Shown one piece after another: positions 10,458-22,400 of a DNA stretch of 64,000 nucleotides. Source of the stretch: Pseudoips prasinana (taxonomy: Eukaryota; Arthropoda; Insecta; Lepidoptera; Nolidae); assembly GCA_951640165.1 (NCBI GenBank), contig OX621260.1, forward strand, positions 13,472,001-13,536,000, in the 5' to 3' direction. The stretch's first letter is position 1. Every line of letters begins with the position of its first letter. The notes under the pieces are model-generated. The model was given only the letters and a program-made list of their open reading frames with translations, was not told where the DNA came from and searched no databases. Position numbers and translations under genes: made by a program.

Positions 10458-13400
10458 ATGTCGGCTGTTTTGGACGAGCGGTGAGAATTTTGGCCTACAA
10501 CCCGCAAAAATGGTAGTGTTTCGGACTGTGTGATCGATTTTTATTATTTTTCAGAGTTACTGACGAGATTGAGGCTCTGGAGGCTATATTAATGGATGAT
10601 GTAGTGATAAAACGTGTTGATGATGTCCCTAATATAATTGAAACAGTAGTGCATCCTTCAACCGGTGATGATATAGACCAACAATTCGTGTGTATAACTT
10701 TGGAGGTGAAGTTGACCCCGGAATACCCAGATAGTAGCCCCGAAGTGACCTTGAGAAACCCACGAGGTCTTGATGATGAACTCCTGACAATTATTAATTC
10801 ACAAATAAAAGAAAAACTTAGTGATTGTCTTGGTCAGCCTGTTGTGTTTGAACTTATCGAGGTGAGTGTTTTAAAGCCTGTTTGTATTTGTTATTTAGCT
10901 GGTGTGTTTTACACATTTAGCCTTTTTACTGGGCTATTTTATGGGACCAAAATTAGGTACTTACTTGGGCAGTTGGTTACCACAAGTAGCCTCCTGATTT
11001 GCCATTGTGTATGATTTTGATTAGCTAGTCGAATTATTTTAGTTTCCTCCAGAAGTCCAAGTGATCATGAAAGGTTGGCTCGAGTTGTTCCTGCAGTGTC
11101 TTTGGATCATTCAAGAAATTTCACATTGACAGCCTAAACTTGCAGAGTAGCAGTGTTGTGTGCTTGTGTTTCCTATGGCCAGTCTCAATGGTGATTAGCT
11201 GTCTGCACTGGACATATTATAGTGCACAAACAACAGCCTCTGGTGTGAAAAGCAAGCATTTGCCACCCACACCAATAGGCCCGTCAAGGTCCTTCCTGTT
11301 AAGATGCAGTAGACTGATTTGTAGAATTGGCTACTTAAATCATTTCAGCAGTTATAACCAAGATTCCTAAAGGCCGATACTTATAAGCTATATTTTTTAA
11401 TCCTTCAGCTGTTTTAAAGGTACAGGTACTAATTTAGCTGAATGAGAAAAGGTAATGATAGGACATTAAGGTGTTCGAAAGTTCCCTTGATTTCTCTTAA
11501 TGCATTGTTATTTTTGCTGAAGATGGTAGGTGGTTTTTTGATTATAAAATTATACATAGATTTTTTACATAATAATGTAGACACTCTCAATAATAGCAAA
11601 AACAAGCACGCAAACTATAACACGCAAACTATAACACGAGTAATGGCTGTAAGCTGCCATCGTTTTCCAGTTCAACAGTTAACAATAAACTTTAACTATA
11701 AAAACTTTTCACCCTTCTTTAAAATGACTTGTATAAATTTAAGTGTGGGTGGGAATTGAACCCACAACCTGGGTATCCAGACCCATGCGCGTTAACTGCT
11801 CCGCCACCGCACCATGGTTTGAGGCTCAAACTTATACAATCCATTTGATATTCTTAACGCATTTAATGTCAATTTACCTACATGGCTAACAACGGCTGGA
11901 ATGTAACTATAAAGTAAATTATTCATTGGCCTTTGTAGTTTATCATGAGCTGTCAACCAACATGTGACATGTGCAGAAATTATGGAAAACATTGGCAGAT
12001 TCCAATTTAAAAATTCCCTCAAAGAGCAGCCTTATTGGGGAAGTACCTCCACCTTAGATTTCTTAATAATAACATTAATGTTTAATGTTGTGTTTCTGAG
12101 TGTGAGTAAGGTTGCCCGAGCTCATAGGGGTGCAGGTGCAGAGGGTCAGGAACAATTTTGGTCACTTGCTTATTTGTTGCCCTCTTATAAAAAAAATTAG
12201 AAACCAACTACATGAGAAGGAGGATCAATTCATAGAATTGTGAATGCATGTGTGGCACTATGGTTAAGGTGGTCTGCTCGCTACTACCTTGGAGCCCACA
12301 TGTTCAGGCATTGTCTTTATAATTTAATAAAACTGCATGGTTTTTATTACGTCGTAGAGTTCCATCCTTTTGCTACAGCGGCCCTGAGATGCCGCGCGAA
12401 CCCCATAAGGGTGCCCTCAAGTATTAGTCACTCAAATTAAGCTTCTGGTTAAGAACCTAGTGCTAGTCAACTGCTTGCTATCTTCAATAATTTTAATATA
12501 GTAGAAATAAATATCCAAATAATAGTTTAGCAACTTTTTGTTTTGTTAAGGATTTAAAGTTAAAGTTATTTAGGAGTTGGAAAATCTCTAGATACTCTCC
12601 CTAATAAATTAGACATCAATTCCCTTAATCAGTACTTTTCCTCTACATCCTCGAGTAACACATTAGCTAAAACTCAATCTTTAAGCTATCTTTCATCACT
12701 TCCAACTGCCGATCATCCACAATTTGTTTTCAATCAATTCTCCAATTGTGATGTTAAGAAAGGCATCCTGTCAATATCTTCCAATGCGGTCGGTAGAGAC
12801 AGTGTCAGCCGTAATATAATCATTCCTATCCTTGATGATATCCTACCCATTATCAGTCACATCCTTAACTGTTCCATATCGAGTAGATTATTTCCTTCTA
12901 CATGGAAAGAAGCCCTAGTCACTCCCATTCCTAAAACTAGAAAACCATCCTCCTTCTCCGACTATCGTCCTATATCCAGTCTTCCATTCATATCAAAAGT
13001 CCTCGACCGGCTTATCTACACCCAACTTAATTCCAATGTATGTAAGCACAAAATCCTCAACCCTATGCAATCCGGTTTCCGACCTGGTCATAGTACCGTT
13101 ACAGCTCTGGTCCATATTACGGAAGACATCAGAAGTGCCATGGAGAATGGAAATCTCACAGTTCTCCTTTTACTAGATTTTAGCAACGCGTTCAATACTG
13201 TAGATTTTGACATTCTTCTTGGCATTTTGACGTTACTTAACATATCTCCAACGGTGATTGAATGGTTTCGATCTTACCTGTTTGGGCGCCGGCAAAGAAT
13301 TCGTATTAATGACATGTTTTCTACATGGTCTAATACAGTTACTGGCGCGCCACAGCGTGGCGTTCTTTCTCCATTGCTTTTTGCTTTATTTATTAATACA

Positions 13401-16400
13401 ATTTCCAATAATCTTTCTTCCTCCTATCATCTTTATGCAGACGATCTACAGATTTATTCCCATTCTTCGCTTACGAACTTACCCAGTGCGATGGCGACAA
13501 TCAATGATGATTTAGCTCGGATAAGGGCGTGGAGTCAGACCTTTGGTCTCAAAATCAATCCAATGAAAACACAGGCTATAGTAGTTGGCAGCTCTCGATT
13601 GATTTCCAAATTGGACTGCTCCCAATTCCCCGAAATCACCTTTGATGGCACCGTTATCCCTCTCAGGAATAACGTTAAGAACTTGGGGATTATCTTTGAT
13701 AGTACATTATCATGGGGTCCTCAACTGAAAGCTGTAAGTTGTAAACTTTTTGCGTCATCAGGTTCCCTCAGGCGCCTGCGCAACTTCCTCCCTATTACCA
13801 CTAAAACTGCTCTTGCACAATCACTCCTCTTGCCTATTCTCGACTATGCCGATGCCAGCTATCTAGATCTGACAGAAGAACAACTGGATAAACTTGAGCG
13901 TCTTCAAAACCTTTGTATTAGATTCATATTTGGCCTACGCAAATATGATCACGTTTCATTGTTCCGTTCAAAGCTCAAATGGTTGCCATTCCGCCTTCGT
14001 CGGAATGCTCATGTCCTTTCTTTATTATATAACACACTCTTTAACCCCGCTACACCTATATACCTCAAAAACCGTTTCGAGTTTCTCTGTGACACGCATA
14101 CCAGATTCCTAAGATCATCACACCACCTAAAGCTGCATACTCTAGAATGTATAGTATGCACTGTATTGTATTTATACATAGTATTATTGTATATATATAT
14201 ATATATATATATCTACTATATAAAAATAAGTCGGGTTTTCCTTCCTGACGCTATAACTCCAGAACGCACGAACCGATTTCCACGGTTTTGCATTCGTTGG
14301 AAAGGTCTCGGGCTCCGTGAGGTTTATATCAAAGAAAATTTATCAAATTTAACGCGGGTAACACCGCGGGGCACAGCTAGTATATATATATATATGTTTA
14401 TATTTTATTCATGTTTTTAGACTTATCTACTTTTTGATGTGTTGCACACCTACTATTTTTAAAGTAATTACAGCTCCTATCCATCCAAAGGTTGTCTGGA
14501 AGAAATCGCTTGATGCGATAAGACCGCCCATTGTACATGATTGTGTTATTAGTGTCCTATGAATTTGTCGTGTGTGAGTGTTTACAATAAAAGAGTATTC
14601 TATTCTATTAAAAAAATATATGTGATGAAACAGACAAGATTTTTTTTTGTTACTTTTATACTGTATTGGACTACTTATGTTTATAGTGAGCTTGACAAGT
14701 ACAAGTATATGTTAATACCAAAGTGCTGAATAAATTTCATTATTTCATTTCAGTTTTGCATGTATGTTGATGACATTTCTGTTGATTTTGAACTGATATA
14801 GATAATTATTGTTTTAAATCAATATGAAGGTTTTTCAATTCTGACAGCTTGATCTACTCAAAGTACTGTAGAAGACTCGCAGTAGCAAGAGGTATTCTGT
14901 AACGGGATCTAGGGAGACCTTCACAATGATAACACACATATTAAACCAATCACTTAATTTATTGAAAAAAAATAATAATAAAACTAGATTTCACAATGTA
15001 TTCTTTAGCACTCCATTATGATAACTATTGACAAACATCACTCAAACGTAAAATTATACTTTTTATTTAATTCGAATTCTATTCTTACTTTAAAAGCTTT
15101 GTCCAGCTATTTTATTAAAATGACCAGAGTTAGCTATCTTCTCAAAAGAGGTTTTATTCTAAAGGAGGGCAGGTAATATCATTACAGTACTTTCCAACAT
15201 AAGGACCACTTAGGGGCATACTTATTACACAATAACATGTGAATCTGGTACCCTAAAAGTATGTATGTATCTACTAGTATTATACTCGCTAAAGTTTGTA
15301 AGTATGGATGGATGGATGTTTGTTACTCTTTCACGTAAAAACTACTGAATGGATTTGAATGAAAGTTTACTATAATATAGTTTGTCTAAAATTTGATGAT
15401 AAATGTCAGGTAAATAGGAAAAAATCTACCATCTGCAAGCCGGTTTATTCCGGCTTGCACTGCCAAAACTGCTAGAGGTACATATCCTACTAATATTATA
15501 GATGCGGAAGTTTGTGAGTATAGATGTATGTTTGTTATTCTTTTACGCCAAAACTACTAAACGAATTTTGATGCAACTTTGTAGTAATATAGCCTATATA
15601 TCGGAATAACACATAGGCTATAATTTATAAAGTTTAACGCAGGTGAAACTGTGGGGTATAGCTAGACTTGTATAAATAAAGGTAGTTTTGAAATATTTCA
15701 GTTGATCCGGGAGAACTTAACAGAGAGCAATTTGCCGAGTGGCCAGTGCGTTATATGCTTATACGACTTTGCCCACGGTGATGTCTTTATCAAAACGCAG
15801 TGCTACCATCATTTCCATAGCCATTGTCTGGCTAACCATCTCATTGCTGGCAAGAAATACTATCAGGAAGAATTGGAGAAACTGCCCAACTGGCAACAGA
15901 TGTCAGCACCAGCATACCAGGTAAATTACACTAATATTATAGAGGCGAAAGGTTGTGAGTGTGTATGTTTGTTACTTCTTCACATCTAAACGGCTGGAGC
16001 GATTTTAATGAAATTTGGTATGGATTTAACTGACACCCTGGATTAACACATAGGCTATGATTTATAAAGTTTAACGCGGGTAAAACCGCGGGGCACAGCT
16101 AGTAATATTATAATGGAGGAAGTTTGTGACTTTGTGAGTGTGTATGTTTGTTACTTCTTCACATCTAAACGGCTGGAGCGGTTTTAATAAAATTTGGTAT
16201 GGAGTTAGCTGATTCATTCAATTCTATTTATTTATTGCGAACATAGATACATATTTCGAGGTGTTAGTGAACTGTTTGTATCGCTATGTCCAGCCGGTTA
16301 GGGCATGCCATGGAGCTATTACAAAGAGGAGACGTTGTAATTCGATTTTTCTATGAAACAACGCGTGACATTTTGCGGGGTGGAGAGGGTGTTAGATCCC

Positions 16401-19400
16401 GCCTATTTCTTTGTTTACATCTACCGGTCAATAGGTAAACTATTCGCATGTTTTGTGGACTATAATTAGTAGTAACGTAACTTTTTTACACTAGATGTCA
16501 CACAGTGCAGGATGCAACAGGGCCGGACTCATAACTTCGTACCAGGGAGTACCTACTGTTTTTTTTATACTTTTGCGAACCATAATGATATCTTTTTTTA
16601 TTGACAGTGATATTATTATAAAATAAAAGTGAGAATAAAAAGGTCATTGATGAATGATGATGATGATGATGAAGATTATGGGATTTTGATTATGACTTAT
16701 TATTAATATTCCGAATTGTTATTCATGTTAAGTATATTGGAAATAAAATTAAATATTTTATGGGTAAAAAAATGCATTGTTACGAACCGATATATCCAGT
16801 TTTAAACAAGGTAAAGTTCCCTTCTTTAATTTTCTAAGGCCTTTTTTTGTTACTACGAAGTCTTCATCGTTAAAATGTTATCTTCAGATGGCAATCTATA
16901 ACATTCATAATTTTAAAATTTGACTAAATAAACTAGGTAGGCTTAAAGTACTTTATTTAAATTAAGTAAACAACGAGCATACTAATGAAGGGAAGTAGGT
17001 ACTTTAATTAAATTACTGTACATAGAATATTTAATTTATAGGAGATTGTATTTTTTGTGCAGTGCATTCCATGTTTAAGTACTTTCTATTTATGATACAG
17101 CTGCGGGACATTAGGTAAAATAACTGGATCCTAATTACGGCCCTGTTTTTGTTATGTTCATATTTGTTCGATAGATGGCGGTTCTTTTTTTAAAAATTAT
17201 ATTAAAAGCTACAAAAATGTATTTTGGCCATTAAAGGGGTTTTACGAATGAATGTAAAACAAATTTCAGTACATACGATTATTAGATTATGATAGTAGTG
17301 AGCTCTGCGTACCTAAATATTTTTTATTCCCATGACCCCAAGTATCGCCATCTAATGTCGTGTAGAATTATGTTTCGAAACGCCGACGTGAAGGGAATTT
17401 TCTAGAACTATTTTGATAAAAAATCGAATAAAATTACTTACAAATGAAATTTGATGCTATCCATAGCATTAGAACGTCTGTCCGAGTAGTTTTTACAAGA
17501 TAAAACACAACACTTCATTATTTTTATCTTCTAGCGCAAATATAGCTGTAAATTGTGAACGTGACGTAGTTGTGCACAGGACGAACGCCAACAATACATT
17601 GACTTAGGCCACGCCTACATGATGACGTTTAGACTCAGTTGAAAATCACAGTGCTCAGTTGCTTAGGCCGTCTCCTCTTTGTAATAGCTCCATGGGGCAT
17701 GCAACTGGGTTTAACAAATATGTCACGTGAATTTACTACATGAATATAAAATGGCACAATTCTAAACCTAAAGATATAAAAGTCATTAATAAATTCAATA
17801 AAAAAATACAATTACACGGGTCAAATAAAGTCAAGAACAAAATAAATCACCTTAAAAATAACAAAAATATAGGTGTTTTATTAGAATTTATCTAGAAGGT
17901 AGTCGTTAATGCTGAAGTAAACTTTAACTGCCAAAAATTGTATCAGATCCTTTTTGAATTTTGTATAGTTACATTCCCAAATAATGTCGTGCGGTAAATT
18001 GTTATATATTTTAGGTGCCATGCCAATGAAATTTTTGTTATATATAGCCTTTTTATGTGGCCTAAAACATATTTTATATTTGTGCCTTGAGCTGTTGAGT
18101 GTGTCAAACAAACTAACTTTGGTTTTAACAAATGTAGCTACCTCGTATATACATAAGCATGGTACTGTCAATATGCGGAGATTAAGAATAAATGGCTTAC
18201 AGCTATCGGTGCTTTTAATGCAACATATTGCCCTTAGACATCTTTTTTGGGCTCTAAAGACTGCCTCTCTATTCGTAGAATTGCCCCAGTATATAATACC
18301 ATAACGTAACGTTGATGTGACGTATGCATGGTAAGCAGTCACTGCCGTTTTCTTATCTACCACTTTCCTTAAATTATATAGAGCAATTTAAAATTATATT
18401 ATATTGGCTGACACCCTGGATTAACACATGGGCTATAATTTATAAAGTTTAACGCGGGTAAAACCGCGGGGCACAGCTAGTAATTTATTATAATTTTTAT
18501 TAACATTATAATCAGTGAGAAAAGGAGCTGTTTCTGTTTTAAATTAAAATGTTATCTACCAGTATGTCCATGGATATCAAATCAAGTATGTTGAAAGCAC
18601 TTCCTCATATAAAACTACGATTTGGAGAGAGAGATTCTGCTAAATAGATTAATAACTAAATATAATAGAAACAACATAAGATCTTAAACAAATTTAATTT
18701 ACATCAACAACCTTATATCGACCACTGCTGGATATAGGCCTCCTCCAGAAGTTTCTATAATATTACCATTTATACGGGTTTGCCATAGTCACCGTGCGTG
18801 GCATGCGAGTTGGCATCCGCAGTTAGATAGCCAGGTAGGTGATTTTAGTACCTAGATAGAATAACTGGGCCACCCCATAACATCCCGTGGGTGTCGTAAT
18901 GGCGACTACCTGGTGCATCCCTTAGTCGCCATTACGACACCCACGGGATGTTATGGGGTGGCCCTGTTATTCTATCTAGGTTGGATACTACTCTGCTAAA
19001 ATTAAACTTAATATGCCTGTAATTTATTTAATGTTTTAGCAAACTTGTCCAGTATGTCGATGCCCCGTGTCTTGTGATGTGGAAACACTGAAGAAAGCTC
19101 CGCCGCCAATTGACTCTGTAACTGCTCCACCATTCTGTTTGACTGCTGAACTAAAAGTAAGTAAATTGTACGTGCCGCTAGCAATCTATAATTATCATTA
19201 TCTATACATCTATACAAATAAATAAAATTGGAGTGTCTGTTTGTAATATTGAAATAACCGTTTTTTTCTACATAAATATAAATATATATACGGTACCTAC
19301 ACCAAAATATTTTTTTTACAATTTTTGTCTGTCTGTCTGTCTGTTTGTTCCAGCTAATCTCTGAAATGGCTGGACCGATTTTGACGGGACTTTTATTGGC

Positions 19401-22400
19401 AGGTAGCTGATGTAATAAGAAGTAACTTAGGCAACTTTTATTTTAGAAAAAATCATTTATTTTAGAAAGAAACAAAAAAATAATCAAAATAAACTAATTA
19501 ACACGCGAACGAAGTCGCGGGCACAGCTAGTAATAAATATGATTATAATCATATTATCATGACCAGATTTTATTAATTTTATTTTGTTTAATTAGTACAT
19601 CAAACAGTGACACATTATATCATATTATCCGATATTGCAGAACGAAATTAAGATATGGTACGATTGAAGGAAAAAAAATGAATATGAGATCAACATATAT
19701 ATATATATATATATTATAAAATAAAAATATAATTAATACATAATTTTAAGCAGACTGATAAAGAGTACAGTAAACGTGTAACCCGCGATATAATGTTAAA
19801 TGCGTAGTTAAGAATACTCGCGCGATTTAATGAAGAGCGTGATAATAATGTTTATAGTGTACTTACTTACTATGACATGACTGTTGACTGGCTACAACCG
19901 GGACCGATAGTTTAACGTGCCCTCCGAAGTATGGAGACGCTCAGATATTAAACCACTTTGACGGTCACTTATCTATGGAGTGGCCGCGAGACTGTTGCTT
20001 AACCTCGCCGACCACATACGGACCGGTGAGAGCATCTAGCTATGAACGTCTCGATGGTGTACTTACAAATATATAATAATAACAATAATATCTGGGGACA
20101 ATGTCACACAGATCATCCTAGCCCCAAACTAAGCAAAGCTTACTATGGGTACCAGGCGACGATATACGTACTTATATAGATAGATAAATACTTATATACA
20201 TAGAAAACATCCATCTTCTTATCTTATCTTATCTTATCTTGTTTGGGGTGTACTTCTGTACAGCACTTCGACCCTTCAGGATCTTTTGTACTATCCCCCA
20301 ATGGTTTTATTCTATCCCTAGAGCCCTGAATGAAGTCTGCACGTAATCCAGTACGCTCCTTAGAGGTAGATCCTTGTAGTCACCTGGTTCTGGATATGCC
20401 AGCCCCAGGGTTGCCATTCTGTGTCTTGCCAATGCATCGCATTTGCATATTATATGCAGCATTGTTTCATTTTCTTCCCCACAGGTCCTGCAGATCGGGC
20501 TATTCGACAGTCCCAGTTTGTGTAGGTGGTAGTTGGTGCCGTAGTGGCCCGTGAATACTGCTACTATTAGTCGTAGCTGGTTTCTGCTGTATTTCCAAAG
20601 CTTTTTGGACCAGCTCTTGTCTACTCCTTTCATGAGTTGTTTGGAGTGTTTTAGTTCCTTGGTTTTGATCCACATTTGGTTGTGTTTAATTGTGGATTCA
20701 TTTTTGAGGAATGCTCCTATTACGTTTGGAGGAATCCCTACGCACGGTTCTGGTCCACAGAACTGACTTTCAGATCCCTTCCTAGCCAGTGCATCTGCTT
20801 TTTCGTTGCCTTCTATTCCCGTATGGCCTGGTACCCATACGAGTTTTTATTTTTAGTGGCAAGTTTGTTCAGAGCCGTGATACAGTTCTGGGTTAGTTTC
20901 GATTCGATTTTGTGTGACATCAGGGCTTTTAATGTAGCCTGGCTGTCACTAAGTATGTAGATGGCCTATAGAACCTTTCGTCTCCCTATCTATGATTGTC
21001 TGGGCGCATGTTATTATCGCATATGTCTCAGCCTGAAACACTGTCGCAAAGTTGCCCATGCTTTCGCTGATACTGCAGGTTTCATTATAAACCCCCGCAC
21101 CTGTGCCGGATTTCATTTTGGATCCGTCTGTATACCAGATTTGACTTTGTTCGTTTTGTTTACAAAGTCCCAATTTCCATTCCTCTCTGCTAGGGATGTA
21201 TAAATTATATTGTTGTTCAAATGTATAGGTTGGTTGCATTTTATCGCTGCCCATCCCTATTACATTGTCATGATGTTTCCAGTTTTCTATCTGCGTGTGC
21301 TTGGTGGGCATACGATCGTAAGATGTATGTCCCAGGGCAGTAAGTCTTTGGAGTGTTTTCCTTGCCTCTTCTTGTACTTCAATGTGTAGAGGTACTAGGT
21401 CTAGGATTACTTCCAAGGCTGCTGTTGGTGTAGTGCTAAACGCCCCTGTCATTGCTAAGCAGGCAGTGCGTTGTATTTTGTTTAGCACTTGTTTACAGGT
21501 TTCTAGTTTTGTTCTTGGCCACCAGACGATACTACCGTACATCAGTACCGGTTTTATTATCATTCTGTATATCCAGTGAACAATTCTGGGTTTCAGTCCC
21601 CATGTTTTGCCATAAGCTGCTCGGCATATGCCGAATATTCTCAAGGCTTTGTTTTTAATATTTTCTACATGTTCTTTCCATGTGAGCTCCTTGTCAAGTG
21701 TTACACCTAGGTATTTCACTTCTTTTGACAAATCAATTTTTGTATTGATTTGTCAAAAGAAGTGAAATACCTATCAGGAAAAGGAACTCTGAAACTATTT
21801 CAGAGTTCCTTTTCCTGATAGGTCCTTCTTCTTTGTGAATGGTGCTATAACTGCTTTATGTGGGTTTATTGAAAGGTTATTTGATTTGCACCAGCCCTCT
21901 GTCTCTTTTAAGGCTTGTTTCATATTATCCGATACCGTGTGAGGGAAGTCTAGGGTTACGGCGTTGTACAGACTCCCTTTTTATTCGTGTTCTGTACTTG
22001 AAGCAAATGTACCTATGGTCCGATAAGGATATCTCATTAGGAACATTCCAATCTTCTATTAGGTTGCTGGCTCTAGTTGTTGCTAGGGTTATGTCGATAA
22101 CTTCAGCTCTCTTTGCGTTAACAAATGTTAACGCAAATTAACGCTAGCCATTTGTGTTGGTCTAGTCTTAATGGTCCTCTTCAGACCCCTCCATTTCCTC
22201 GCAGGTGAGGGTGTCCCCGTCCAGTCGGAGCCCATCCAGATCACTGAGGCCACCCATTGAGGAAGCTGATGATAGGGTGCCCTCGGTCTCGCGGTATGCC
22301 TCAGTGTTGGCTGACTCCTTCCGGTCGGAGCCACCCGGTTCGCCTGCGATAGGATGTTTTTGAGACGACGTCGTCGCTTCACCTGGGGTCGCACTGTTGT

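Larger units (their letters stand above)
16213..18406 (-). mobile_element. 5'-truncated LINE, itself split by a MITE
   Basis: On the minus strand the right part (18,363-17,881) codes for the C-terminal 160 residues of a LINE protein. The 3' UTR continues to 17,695 and, after the MITE, from 16,308 to 16,213, ending CCGGCTGGACATAGCG ... TTCGCAATAAATAAATAG. Insertion into the Helitron left a short duplication (GCTGA). Confidence 0.8.
16103..18480 (+). mobile_element. Helitron split by a LINE insertion
   Basis: A second Helitron starts directly after the first (TAATATTATAATGGAGGAAG), runs to about 16,212, and resumes at about 18,407 (TGACACCCTGGATTAACACA) to end ACCGCGGGGCACAGCTAG at 18,480. The two halves join into the order seen in the intact neighbour at 15,928-16,102. 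The break is flanked by a short GCTGA repeat. Confidence 0.8.

Noticed and set aside
11746..11825. tRNA gene
   Set aside because: A- and B-box-like words are present here and at 29,653, 33,715, 49,505, 50,744 and others, but no cloverleaf with a 7-bp acceptor stem could be made, and all lead into SINE tails.
13065..14420. Taking the LINE frame to its stop at 14,420 as one protein
   Set aside because: The last 60-70 codons lie in a TA microsatellite and the Helitron at 14,212-14,380, so the true coding end is before about 14,130.
16309..17694. Linking this MITE to the P-type transposase at 57,137-62,094
   Set aside because: No copy of its TIR was found near that gene; only the CATG start and 8-bp duplication suggest a link.
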